NCBI GenBank assembly: GCA_965215705.1
Contig: CBDCEE010000008.1
Coordinates: 62,001-126,000, forward strand
Direction of reading: 5' to 3'
Length of the DNA: 64,000 nucleotides
Source of the DNA: JAAXPZ01 sp965215705
GTDB taxonomy: Bacteria; Campylobacterota; Campylobacteria; Campylobacterales; Sulfurovaceae
Shown here: positions 1-8,299 of the stretch, piece after piece
Layout: each line of letters starts with the position of its first letter
Numbering within the stretch: position 1 is the first letter of the stretch
The notes under the pieces: model-generated
The model's input: the letters and a program-made list of their open reading frames with translations, nothing else
Told to the model about the DNA's origin: nothing
The model's database searches: none
Program-made: the position numbers and the translations under genes

Positions 1-7
1 AGTAATT

Positions 8-931
8 TCATTTAATGATCACCTCTCTTCTCTGCTGATTGAAATGATAGGCATTGTTCTCTTTTGTATAATCCACTTTTACAGTAGCTATCTCATTATC
101 ATAGGTTGCAGGCATAGAGAGAGCGATAACCCCTACATCTTCGATGCCTACACTTTTCATGGGTATCAATACTATAATATGGTTCTCAATCCTATGATAA
201 AACTGCCTACTTGTCAACACGGAAAGATGGGTATGCAAAATACGATAGAGCGAGGCAGAATACTGTTTCTCCACGATATAATAGCTCCCTATTCTCTGGT
301 TTTCTTTGAGGTCTACCGCAATATCAATAAATTTCTGATCGAGTAATCCAAGTATCTGAAGATCAAATTTTTGCAGCCTCTGCTTGATATTATGAAACCC
401 CATAATAATCTCTATCGAGCCAATAAATCGATGGTCTTTGTCCGAGATAGGAGAGATCGCCTTGATATTGAGTCGTTTACCCAGTTCGATAGAGACAAAA
501 GGCTCCATAGATTTTTTGACACGAACCAAGCCCTGTCTAAAGCTACTGAGACTGGTACCATAGTAGGCACTTTTATCCCAGTTTCTTGCAAAGGCTTTGA
601 GCTCACTGGTATGAATCTGTATGTCAATGTTATCTATGCCTGTAGAGTGTTTGATCTCATCTAAAAAACGCTTCATCTCAACGAGGGCCATCTGTTGGTT
701 TTTCTCTATCAGTGCTTTTTTAATAATTTCATTCTTAGAGACAAACAGGGATAGAGAGAGTGCATACTTCTTTTCAAAGTCCAAGTTCTCATTGAGAATA
801 TCAATATGTTTGGAGATATATTGACTGATTTTCTCCTCTTCATAATAAGAAGCATATCGATTATAAAGTACAAAAAGAATGAGTAAAATGACTGTAGCAA
901 GTATGACAGCAAGTAGGTAGATTTTTTTCAT
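8..931 (-). CDS. membrane-anchored Cache-like sensor protein without output domain
   Basis: A 307-residue protein with one N-terminal membrane helix (about residues 5-23) followed by a periplasmic region of about 270 residues. The region starts with a helix and contains a stretch ending in FVSIELGKRLNIKAISPISD and IGSIEIIMG, which is the pattern of double-Cache/dCache_3 ligand-binding domains of chemoreceptors and histidine kinases. No second helix, HAMP, kinase, GGDEF or methyl-accepting region follows before the stop, so it is either a stand-alone sensor or the sensing half of a partner outside the window. The hexamer TATAAT ends exactly 6 nt before the ATG and no Shine-Dalgarno sequence is possible, so the mRNA is predicted to be leaderless. 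Family assignment is by pattern only; the ligand is unknown. Confidence 0.6.
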   Translation of the reverse strand: MKKIYLLAVILATVILLILFVLYNRYASYYEEEKISQYISKHIDILNENLDFEKKYALSLSLFVSKNEIIKKALIEKNQQMALVEMKRFLDEIKHSTGIDNIDIQIHTSELKAFARNWDKSAYYGTSLSSFRQGLVRVKKSMEPFVSIELGKRLNIKAISPISDKDHRFIGSIEIIMGFHNIKQRLQKFDLQILGLLDQKFIDIAVDLKENQRIGSYYIVEKQYSASLYRILHTHLSVLTSRQFYHRIENHIIVLIPMKSVGIEDVGVIALSMPATYDNEIATVKVDYTKENNAYHFNQQRREVIIK

Positions 932-937
932 AGGGGT

Positions 938-943
938 ATTATA
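938..943 (-). promoter_or_regulatory. -10 box (TATAAT), predicted leaderless promoter
   Basis: On the minus strand TATAAT is followed by six bases (ACCCCT) and then the ATG of the Cache-like sensor. A start site about 7 nt downstream of a -10 box would fall on the ATG itself. Confidence 0.5.
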
Positions 944-986
944 CCAAAGAGGAGGAGGTGATCCTCTTTGGCGAGTGAGGAAAAGT

Positions 987-1931
987 TTATTTTATCTTTT
1001 TATCCCCACGGATTGCATCAACATCAAGACCCAGTGACTTGAAGTTGCTTCGTACTGAGTGTTTCTCTTCATGTACATTAGAGTTGTAGTAACCCATCTC
1101 CTCTTTAGGCAGAAGCATCTTGGTCAGATCAAAGTTTGCACGTTCTTGTGCATTCATATAGAGTACGATGTCGGCAGTATCCTGGTCACTCAAACTGTCA
1201 CCTTGCCCCAGAGGCATATTGGATTGTACCCAGGCAGCTGCTTTGTTGAGTTTACTCATACCGGCACCTGTATTATAGGCCAGCCATTCACCTTTGTCAT
1301 TTTTACCCCAAAGTGGAGGGAAAGTTGCCATACCTTGTCCATGGTCCCCATGACAGGAAGCACATTTCTCAGCAAAAAGCTTCTCTCCTCTTACATAGTT
1401 GTCATGTGTTGCCTTCTTCTGAATAGGAGTGAACTTTTTTACATTTTTTGGATACATTGCTGTATTGCTAGGTCCCCATGGGCCTTTGGCATTCATCTTC
1501 ATTGGCTTGCCTTCAGCCAACCATGTGATATAAGCAGCGATTGCCATAGAGGCTTCTGTATCAATGATAGGTCTCTTGCCATTCATACTTCTCATGAAAC
1601 AGTTATTGGATCTATCTTGAAGACTCTGTACCGATTTTTCCCTCTTAGACCATGCGGGGAAACCCGTAGCCGTGTCTAGCCAGTTACTGATATGTCCTTC
1701 AGAGGTTCCAGGCTTGCCATCTGGTCCCTTCAAGTGACAGTTCACACATGCAAGCTTATTCCCTACCAATTCTTTGGTCAGGGGATGTGTACTGGTATGA
1801 AGTGCAATATCTTCACCCAATTTAACCAACTTACCCACTTCACCTGCTGGGTACTCTTTGGGAGCACCTCCTGCGACAAGTACACCTACCGCTATCACAC
1901 TTAACAATGCTGATCTTCTTAAAATAGTCAT
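987..1931 (-). CDS. tsdA: dihaem cytochrome c, TsdA-like thiosulfate dehydrogenase
   Basis: A 314-residue exported cytochrome with an N-terminal hydrophobic signal (residues 7-22) and two haem c motifs, CVNCH at 62-66 and CASCH at 190-194. Between them sits NNCFMRSMNG (Cys111). In the TsdA family the matching Cys in a DCFxRSMNG motif is the unusual axial ligand of the active-site haem, so thiosulfate dehydrogenase (two thiosulfate to tetrathionate, or the reverse) is the best call. It acts in the periplasm and would pass electrons to cytochrome c and the cbb3 oxidase found further along the window. The protein lacks a fused TsdB and no tsdB is adjacent. SoxA also uses a Cys ligand but has different spacing. 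The start has a good ribosome site (AAGGAGAAGAAGG region). Confidence 0.72.
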   Translation of the reverse strand: MTILRRSALLSVIAVGVLVAGGAPKEYPAGEVGKLVKLGEDIALHTSTHPLTKELVGNKLACVNCHLKGPDGKPGTSEGHISNWLDTATGFPAWSKREKSVQSLQDRSNNCFMRSMNGKRPIIDTEASMAIAAYITWLAEGKPMKMNAKGPWGPSNTAMYPKNVKKFTPIQKKATHDNYVRGEKLFAEKCASCHGDHGQGMATFPPLWGKNDKGEWLAYNTGAGMSKLNKAAAWVQSNMPLGQGDSLSDQDTADIVLYMNAQERANFDLTKMLLPKEEMGYYNSNVHEEKHSVRSNFKSLGLDVDAIRGDKKIK

Positions 1932-2033
1932 CCTTCTTCTCCTTTATGATTAGATAAGCATATTGTACGCTCTCCATATCACTGTAATGTAACAAAATCA
2001 AAATATGCTACAATTCGCATGACAGGAGGCAGT

Positions 2034-4067
2034 ATGCGTTTGATTATAATTTTTGTTTTATGCTTAGTACTTTTGGCTGAGGGGATACTTTTTATACTCT
2101 TTACATCACCAGGCAATGATCTGCTCTTACCTTTTGCCAACAGCTATCTAAAGCAGAAGGTACCACAGGCAAAAGTCGTACTCAAAAAGTTTCGACTCAA
2201 GCCAGGCTCTATCGGTCTGATAGCAGAGCTCAATGATGCGATCGATATCAGAGCAAAAGGAGATATCGATCTCTTCAGCCAGCATTTCGATATCAACTAT
2301 ACGATCGATACTGAAGAGATCAAGACCCCTACCCTCACCATCAAAGAGCATATCACGATCAAAGGTAACGCCAAGGGCCATGCAGAAGATATGCAGATAG
2401 AGGGGAAAGGGGTGGCATTTAAGTCCGCGATCCGCTATGGTGTATCTTTGGTCAAACAAAATCCTAAAAATATTAAAATAGATATCAAAGATGCTGACCT
2501 GCAGAGCCTGCTTATTGTTGCCGGGCAGAAACCCTACGCATCAGGGAGAGTCTCCCTCCATGCCAATATGCCAGATTTTACCCCACTCAATCCACAGGTC
2601 GATGCGATCTTTGCTATCAGAAACGGTGTATTCAACAGCAAATATATTGCCAAAGATTTCAATATCACTCTCCCTGCCCATAGCAGATACCAAACCCATT
2701 TTGTTATCAAAACCCAGGAGCGTCGTGTGACGTTTGATGGGAGCTTCAACAGTGACCTGGCAAACCTTGCACTCAAAGAGGGAAAATACCACCTACTAAG
2801 CAATACACTCAGTACCGGGTATCACCTCGTCGTCCCTAAGCTAGAGAAACTCTCTAGTATTACCAAAACACCACTCATAGGGGATTTTGTCATGGATGGT
2901 ACGGTTGCACTCAAAAACAATCTTCCCACAGTAACAGGGAGTACCAAGAGCCTCGGTGGCATCATGGACTTTAACTACAGTGCAGATACACTGATCGCTA
3001 CACTCAAGAAGGTGCACAATGCCACACTCCTCTACAAACTGGGGCAGCCCAAATACCTCTCTGGTCTCACCACAGCCAATGCCAAACTCACCAGCCTCAA
3101 AAACCTCACAGGTACCTTTAACGTGCAGACATCAGGCAATACCAACAGAAATGCTATCAAAAAAGCATTTGATCTAGATCTGGGTAAAAAGTTTGTCCTC
3201 AATGCAGGGATCAAAGGGAAGCTCAAAGACCAAAAGCTCTTTGCCACACTGATTACCAAAACCAGCATGGCAAACCTCAAGGCCACAGCCATCCAGTATG
3301 ACTTGAAAAAATCTTCTCTGCGCGCCCAATACCTGATCGATATCCCTGATATGGGTAAACTACAGCCTCTTACCGGCAAAGCATTCAAAGGAGATATGCG
3401 TATCAGCGGTCAGATCAAACAGGGAAAAGAGCTTGTGGTCACCGGACAGGGGAAGGAGTTTGGTGGGCGTATTGACTTCACCCTGATACATGACCGGTTC
3501 AAGGCCAATGTTGCTGGCGCCACAGTCTCCAAGGTCATGCATATGCTTGACTATCCTCAAGTCCTCGAAGCGATCACCAAAGCCAAGGTGGATTACAATA
3601 TCGCCACTGCTTCGGGAACCCTCCATGCCAAACTGGACAACGCCAGAATACTACCCAGTAAGCTCACCACCCTTCTCAAGCAATTCAAGATCATCGATCT
3701 CTCAAAAGAGCGTTTTAACAACAGTACCTTTGATGCCAAGATCACAAAAAAGCTTATCGACTTCACACTCGATGCTAAGAATAAAAACAACTATCTTCTC
3801 GTCAAGCATGGAAAGCTGATCAAAAAAACCGGTGCGATCCATGCCAATGTAGATATGAAGATCAAAGGTAAAGACCTTCAAGCCACCATCCGAGGTACCA
3901 CCGATGACCCGAAGGTCTCGCTGAACGGTTCCAAATATATCCAAGACAAAGTCAAAGAGAAAATCCTTAAATCTAAAACAGGGAAAAAGTTCAAAAAGAA
4001 GCTAGAGAAGAAGCTCAAAGGGAAAACAGGATCAAAGATCAAAGATTTGGTCAAGGGAATGTTTTAG
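2034..4067 (+). CDS. AsmA-like inner-membrane-anchored envelope protein
   Basis: A protein of 677 residues with a single N-terminal membrane helix and a long, beta-rich periplasmic part built from repeated short strands (for example IKIDIKDADLQSL, DATVALKNNLPTV-like segments). This is the layout of AsmA/TamB-like bridging proteins thought to move phospholipids between membranes. The C-terminus (last about 35 residues) is extremely lysine-rich, with KSKTGKKFKKKLEKKL. An upstream in-frame ATG at 2019 exists, but AGGAGG at 2024-2029 lies just before the ATG at 2034, so the later start is preferred. It is transcribed divergently from the TsdA-like gene. I cannot name the subfamily; assignment rests on topology and repeat style. 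Confidence 0.6.
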   Translation: MRLIIIFVLCLVLLAEGILFILFTSPGNDLLLPFANSYLKQKVPQAKVVLKKFRLKPGSIGLIAELNDAIDIRAKGDIDLFSQHFDINYTIDTEEIKTPTLTIKEHITIKGNAKGHAEDMQIEGKGVAFKSAIRYGVSLVKQNPKNIKIDIKDADLQSLLIVAGQKPYASGRVSLHANMPDFTPLNPQVDAIFAIRNGVFNSKYIAKDFNITLPAHSRYQTHFVIKTQERRVTFDGSFNSDLANLALKEGKYHLLSNTLSTGYHLVVPKLEKLSSITKTPLIGDFVMDGTVALKNNLPTVTGSTKSLGGIMDFNYSADTLIATLKKVHNATLLYKLGQPKYLSGLTTANAKLTSLKNLTGTFNVQTSGNTNRNAIKKAFDLDLGKKFVLNAGIKGKLKDQKLFATLITKTSMANLKATAIQYDLKKSSLRAQYLIDIPDMGKLQPLTGKAFKGDMRISGQIKQGKELVVTGQGKEFGGRIDFTLIHDRFKANVAGATVSKVMHMLDYPQVLEAITKAKVDYNIATASGTLHAKLDNARILPSKLTTLLKQFKIIDLSKERFNNSTFDAKITKKLIDFTLDAKNKNNYLLVKHGKLIKKTGAIHANVDMKIKGKDLQATIRGTTDDPKVSLNGSKYIQDKVKEKILKSKTGKKFKKKLEKKLKGKTGSKIKDLVKGMF

Positions 4068-4097
4068 ACGTTTAAAAATCTTTTGTTAATAGAAGAG

Positions 4098-4120
4098 AGG
4101 GTGGATATAGACTCCACCCT
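4098..4120. terminator. hairpin between convergent genes
   Basis: AGGGTGGA and TCCACCCT form a perfect 8-bp stem around a 7-nt loop. It lies between the convergent AsmA-like gene and sucD and could end transcription from both sides, although there is no long T run. Confidence 0.55.
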
Positions 4121-4137
4121 TAAGAGGCACAAAAAGC

Positions 4138-5016
4138 TTACGCCCTTTTAGAGAGTACCTCTTTGACCGCTTCACCGATCTCTGCTGGAGAGACGACGAC
4201 TTTGACACCTACGGCTTCAAGTGCATCCATCTTCTCTTTGGCTGTACCCGCACTGCCTGAGATGATAGCACCTGCGTGACCCATTCTCTTACCTGCAGGG
4301 GCAGTTTGTCCTGCGATGAAAGCAACCACTGGCTTGGTGATATGCTCTTTGATGAACTTAGCTGCCTGAATCTCCAAGTCTCCACCGATCTCACCGATCA
4401 TGACGATCGCTTCTGTCTCTGGATCTGCTTCAAAGAGTGGAAGCAACTGCTTATAGCTCAGTCCAATGATCGGATCACCACCGATACCAACCGCTGTGGT
4501 GATACCATAGCCTACATTACAGACTTGGTTGGCACCTTCATACGTCAATGTTCCGGACTTTGAGATCAGTCCGACATTACCCTTTTTGAAGATATTACCC
4601 GGCATGATACCGATCTTGCACTCTTCTGCGGTGATGATCCCTGGGCAATTTGGCCCGATGGTCATCATACCCGCCTTCATCGCTGCTGCTTTGGCTGCTT
4701 GCATATCACGTACGGGAGCACCCTCTGTGATGATCACTGCCAGCTCAATACCTGCCGCTGCTGCTTCCATCACTGCATCACCTACAAATGCAGGTGGGAC
4801 AAAGACCATGGAAACGGTAGCACCTGTAGCAGCTACTGCTTCTTTAACTGTGTTAAATACTGGCTGTCCCAGGTGCACTTGTCCACCCTTTCCTGGCGTA
4901 ACACCACCAACGATTTTTGTACCATATGCAAGACACTGCTCAGCATGAAAAGTACCCTCTTTACCTGTAAATCCTTGTACGATGACTTTCGTATCTTTAT
5001 TCACTAGAATTGACAT
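4138..5016 (-). CDS. sucD: succinyl-CoA ligase (ADP-forming), alpha subunit
   Basis: A 292-residue protein of the expected length for SucD. The N-terminal CoA-binding fold carries VIVQGFTGKEGTFH and GGVTPGKGG, and the active-site phosphohistidine sits in GHAGAIISGSAGTA (His247). With SucC it interconverts succinate, CoA and ATP with succinyl-CoA. In a reductive TCA cycle it runs in the succinyl-CoA forming direction and supplies 2-oxoglutarate:ferredoxin oxidoreductase. It lies 2 nt downstream of sucC, so the two are one operon, and TGTAATC at the junction shows near-overlapping stop and start. Nothing unusual is seen. Confidence 0.97.
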   Translation of the reverse strand: MSILVNKDTKVIVQGFTGKEGTFHAEQCLAYGTKIVGGVTPGKGGQVHLGQPVFNTVKEAVAATGATVSMVFVPPAFVGDAVMEAAAAGIELAVIITEGAPVRDMQAAKAAAMKAGMMTIGPNCPGIITAEECKIGIMPGNIFKKGNVGLISKSGTLTYEGANQVCNVGYGITTAVGIGGDPIIGLSYKQLLPLFEADPETEAIVMIGEIGGDLEIQAAKFIKEHITKPVVAFIAGQTAPAGKRMGHAGAIISGSAGTAKEKMDALEAVGVKVVVSPAEIGEAVKEVLSKRA

Positions 5017-5018
5017 GA

Positions 5019-6191
5019 TTACACTCCTTTTGCTGCAGCAACTGCTTTTTTGGCACCATCGCCAAGGTCAGTTGCTGAAATGATATTATCGATATTTGCA
5101 TTGTCCAGGATCACCGCTGCTTCAGCAGCATTGGTACCATCAAGTCTCACCACGACAGGTACGTTGACATCTACCATCTTAGTCGCTTCCAAGATACCAT
5201 TGGCGATACGGTCACATCGTACGATACCCCCAAAAATATTGACAAAGATCGCTTTGACGCTTGGGTTTTTAAGAATGATCTCAAAGCCTTTGGCCACGGT
5301 CTCTGCATTGGCAGAGCCACCCACATCAAGGAAGTTAGCCGGTGTACCACCCATATAGTTGATCGTATCCATCGTACCCATGGCAAGTCCTGCACCATTG
5401 ACCATACAGCCAATCTCGCCATCGAGTGCGATATAGCTGAGTCCATACTGGCTTGCTTCTCTCTCATCAGGATCCTCTTCGCTGAGATCTCTCATCGCTT
5501 CGATATCCGGGTGGCGACCCAGTGCAGAGTCATCAAACCCCATCTTGCCATCGAGTGCCATATAATCATCCTCAGCAGTACGGATCAGTGGATTGATCTC
5601 GATCATCTCTGCATCATTTTCCATATAAAGCGTATAGAGCTTGGCAGCAAATTGGATCATCTTCTTCTGAAGATTCTTATCCGTAATCCCTAGACCAAAG
5701 ACCAGCTCTCTACCGTGATATCCTTGAAAACCAAAGGCAGGATCAATCGCTACTTTGATGATCTTCTCCGGGGTCTTTTCAGCTACTGTTTCAATATCCA
5801 TACCACCTTCTGTAGAAGCCATGATGATAGGCATCTCAGCAGCACGATCAAGTACCACAGAAAGATAAAGCTCATCTTCGATATTGGCACCCTCTTCGAT
5901 ATAGACTTTTTGTACCAGTTTACCCTCAGGACCTGTTTGGTGTGTCACAAGCGTCATCCCTAGTATCTCATCGGCCAACTCTTTGACCTCATCGATAGAT
6001 TTGGCAAGCTTGACACCCCCTCCTAATCCTCTACCGCCAGCATGGATCTGCGCCTTGACGACCCAGATTTTCCCACCCAATTCCTTGGCTGCTGCTACAG
6101 CTTCGTCTACTGTATTTGCAATAATGCCCCTAGGTGTTGGTACACCATACTTCTGAAATATCTGTTTTGCCTGATACTCATGAATATTCAC
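5019..6191 (-). CDS. sucC: succinyl-CoA ligase (ADP-forming), beta subunit
   Basis: A 390-residue protein starting MNIHEYQAKQIFQKYGVPTP, the standard SucC start. The N-terminal ATP-grasp domain shows VVKAQIHAGGRG, and the C-terminal ligase-CoA half shows NFLDVGGSANAETVAKGFE and VNIFGGIVRCD. It forms the heterotetramer with SucD in the cytoplasm and is the promoter-proximal gene of sucCD. The upstream region contains an inverted repeat that may be an operator. Confidence 0.97.
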   Translation of the reverse strand: MNIHEYQAKQIFQKYGVPTPRGIIANTVDEAVAAAKELGGKIWVVKAQIHAGGRGLGGGVKLAKSIDEVKELADEILGMTLVTHQTGPEGKLVQKVYIEEGANIEDELYLSVVLDRAAEMPIIMASTEGGMDIETVAEKTPEKIIKVAIDPAFGFQGYHGRELVFGLGITDKNLQKKMIQFAAKLYTLYMENDAEMIEINPLIRTAEDDYMALDGKMGFDDSALGRHPDIEAMRDLSEEDPDEREASQYGLSYIALDGEIGCMVNGAGLAMGTMDTINYMGGTPANFLDVGGSANAETVAKGFEIILKNPSVKAIFVNIFGGIVRCDRIANGILEATKMVDVNVPVVVRLDGTNAAEAAVILDNANIDNIISATDLGDGAKKAVAAAKGV

Positions 6192-6291
6192 AGTTTGCTC
6201 CTTTTAAAATAAGTATAAAATTATACGACTATGCAGGATGTGTCTTGATTAAACTGAGCTTTTTATTGGAACAAATAACTGCTGTGCTAAG

Positions 6292-6320
6292 TATCTACAC
6301 AATAAATATTATTGTAGATA
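6292..6320. promoter_or_regulatory. inverted repeat in the sucC / small-ORF divergent region
   Basis: TATCTACA at 6292-6299 and TGTAGATA at 6313-6320 are perfect 8-bp inverted arms separated by 13 AT-rich bases. The site lies about 100 nt upstream of sucC and 85 nt upstream of the plus-strand gene at 6406. It has the shape of a dimeric regulator site; no regulator can be named. Confidence 0.35.
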
Positions 6321-6405
6321 TTCATCAGAAAAAGCGGTACCCAATACCAACCTGAAAAGCAGTATAAGTATGTTAGAATTTCATATAACACTTTAAGGAC
6401 TTCTT

Positions 6406-6693
6406 GTGATTTTCAATAGACATGCCAAAGTAGTAATGGAAGAGGGTTACATGAGACTCTCTATAGAGTATACCAATCCAAAATCCAGACTGATCATCTG
6501 TGATGCCGTAGATAAAATAGAGAAAGATATGGATGTGCATCCTGAAGTTTTGCATCGAAGAATCGATGAAGGGAAAGGTGCCTTTAGTATCGAATTTTCT
6601 GGCGAGGACTATGTCTGCACCAGAACCTCTGGCGAGTTTATCGAAAGAGTCCTCAAAGATCTGGATATTGAAAAGTGTGATTTCGACGATTGA
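6406..6693 (+). CDS. conserved-looking hypothetical protein (95 aa), GTG start
   Basis: A 95-residue acidic cytoplasmic protein starting at GTG, preceded by AAGGA at 6394-6398. It has no signal peptide or membrane segment. The pattern alternates short strands (MRLSIEYT, RLIICDAV, GAFSIEFSGEDYVCT) and two helices, ending in the acidic tail CDFDD. I do not recognise a family. It is a single gene placed divergently from sucC and convergently with the fumarase operon. The good ribosome site, the length and the balanced composition support a real gene. Confidence 0.65.
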   Translation: MIFNRHAKVVMEEGYMRLSIEYTNPKSRLIICDAVDKIEKDMDVHPEVLHRRIDEGKGAFSIEFSGEDYVCTRTSGEFIERVLKDLDIEKCDFDD

Positions 6694-6716
6694 TCCTAGA
6701 TCGTATGTGAGAGGGG

Positions 6717-6732
6717 AAGGACTTTAGTCCTT
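6717..6732. terminator. short hairpin at convergent gene ends
   Basis: AAGGACT and AGTCCTT pair around a 2-base loop, overlapping the stop codon of the fumarase beta gene. It lies between convergent genes, so it may act on either strand. No T run follows. Confidence 0.35.
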
Positions 6733-7284
6733 GACCTCATACTGTTCTCGACCTTGCTGATAGAGGTCATTTCCTTTGGTATCATTGATCACAGTGACCG
6801 GAAAATCAACTACCTCCAACTTTCGTACTGCTTCTGGACCCAGTTCCGGATAGGCAATCACCTCTGCTGACTTGATGAGCTTACCCAGCAGGGCTCCTGC
6901 ACCACCTGTCGCACCAAAATAGATCCCGTCATACGCTGCACAGGCATCTTTGACCGCCTGATTTCTTTTCCCTTTTCCAATCATGCCTTTTGAACCATTT
7001 TTAAGCATGGTCGGTGAGAAACTATCCATACGGTAGCTAGTGGTTGGACCGGCACTGCCTATGGGATCTCCAGGCTTGGGAGGAGTAGGGCCTACAAAGT
7101 AGATCACAGAACCCTCCAGATCAAATGGGAGCTCTTTACCTGCATCGATCAGATCTACAAGTTTCTTGTGTGCTGCATCTCTGGCGGTATAGAGTATACC
7201 TGTGAGATACACGGTATCTCCTGCAACCAGTTGCTTGGTATCTTCACTGCTGAGTGGGGTTGTTAAATGATAGGTTTTTGACAT
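6724..7284 (-). CDS. fumB: fumarate hydratase class I, beta subunit
   Basis: A 186-residue protein matching the C-terminal domain of iron-sulfur class I fumarases, with VYLTGILYTARDAAHK, YFVGPTPPKPGDPIGSAGPTTSYRMD and FGATGGAGALLGK. With the alpha subunit it interconverts fumarate and malate. The start is the ATG at 7284 because AAGGAG lies just upstream; an earlier in-frame start would overlap the alpha gene and lacks family similarity. The alpha stop and this start are 10 nt apart. The symbol denotes the beta subunit and not the E. coli FumB isozyme. Confidence 0.93.
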   Translation of the reverse strand: MSKTYHLTTPLSSEDTKQLVAGDTVYLTGILYTARDAAHKKLVDLIDAGKELPFDLEGSVIYFVGPTPPKPGDPIGSAGPTTSYRMDSFSPTMLKNGSKGMIGKGKRNQAVKDACAAYDGIYFGATGGAGALLGKLIKSAEVIAYPELGPEAVRKLEVVDFPVTVINDTKGNDLYQQGREQYEVKD

Positions 7285-7294
7285 CTGAGGCTCC

Positions 7295-8146
7295 TTATAT
7301 CGTAATATGTGTATGTCGTGAAGAGTGACACTGGACATTGACAGAAACTGGCAATGAAGCAATATGGCAAGGATTGGACTCGATATGGACTGCCAATGCA
7401 GTCTGTGTACCACCCATACCCATCGCACCGATACCGAGCTTGTTGACCTCTATAAGAATCTCCTGCTCTAGTGCATCCATCTCTGGATCTTCATTTCTAC
7501 TTCCGATATCTCTGAAAAGTGCATGCTTGGAGCTGATAACCGCTTTTTCAAACGTACCACCAATCCCTATACCTACCGTAATAGGAGGACAGGGGTTACC
7601 ACCTGCATCAGAGATCACCTCTTTAACATACTCCACGATACCAGCTTTACCGGCAGCGGGAGGGAAGACTTTGGCTCTGGAAACATTCTCAGACCCACCA
7701 CCTTTGGCTGCATACTCAATATCGATCTTGTCTCCAGCCACGATATCAAAATGAATGATTGCCGGCAGGTTATATCCTATCGTATCTTTCAAATTCGCTC
7801 TACTAAAAGGCTCACAGGTAGAGGCTCTCAGATAGGCATCGGTATAGCCCTCTTCTGTGCCTTTATTGATCGCATCTTTTAAAAGTCCGCCAGTGACCTT
7901 CACCTCATCTCCTACTTTGACAAAAAAGACTGCCAACCCAGTATCTTGGCACAGTGGTCGCTTCTCATCTTTGGCGATATCTGCGTTTTCAAGCAGCTGC
8001 TTGATGACATTTTTGGCTACAGGGGACTTCTCCTTCTCCATCGCCTCCTTGAGTGCATCATAGGTATCTTGTGGCAGATCAGTACCACAGTAGACAATGA
8101 TGTCCCGGACGGTTTTGACAATCGTATCAAACGCTATCTCTCTCAT
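7295..8146 (-). CDS. fumA: fumarate hydratase class I, alpha subunit
   Basis: A 283-residue protein corresponding to the N-terminal, [4Fe-4S]-binding half of class I fumarases. Cluster cysteines are visible in RPLCQDTGLAVFF, STCEPFSRANLKD and GGNPCPPITVG. The later AKVFPPAAGKAGIVEYV and GSRNEDPEMDALEQ segments are typical. It is an oxygen-sensitive enzyme of the (reductive) TCA cycle, acting in the cytoplasm as an alpha/beta pair with the next gene. It is the first gene of the two-gene operon. The split form is the usual one in Campylobacterota and archaea. Confidence 0.94.
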   Translation of the reverse strand: MREIAFDTIVKTVRDIIVYCGTDLPQDTYDALKEAMEKEKSPVAKNVIKQLLENADIAKDEKRPLCQDTGLAVFFVKVGDEVKVTGGLLKDAINKGTEEGYTDAYLRASTCEPFSRANLKDTIGYNLPAIIHFDIVAGDKIDIEYAAKGGGSENVSRAKVFPPAAGKAGIVEYVKEVISDAGGNPCPPITVGIGIGGTFEKAVISSKHALFRDIGSRNEDPEMDALEQEILIEVNKLGIGAMGMGGTQTALAVHIESNPCHIASLPVSVNVQCHSSRHTHITI

Positions 8147-8270
8147 ATTATGCTCCTATAATTAGATATAGCTGCTTTGCCATAGCTATATACTGTATTT
8201 TACTACTCATGGTGTTAAGAAAGTATGAAAAAGAGAAAGATTTTAAAAGAAATGGTAGGGGGAGGCAAGC

Positions 8271-8288
8271 GTACCCAAAGATGGGTAC
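8271..8288. terminator. hairpin downstream of malate dehydrogenase
   Basis: GTACCC and GGGTAC pair around AAAGAT, 12 nt beyond the mdh stop codon. It may end the mdh transcript or separate it from the downstream fumarase genes. No T run is visible. Confidence 0.35.
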
Positions 8289-8299
8289 CCTATAAGAAA

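Noticed and set aside
1059..1679. Open frame on the plus strand opposite the TsdA-like gene
   Set aside because: It is antisense to a well supported cytochrome gene, has no ribosome site and no recognisable product.
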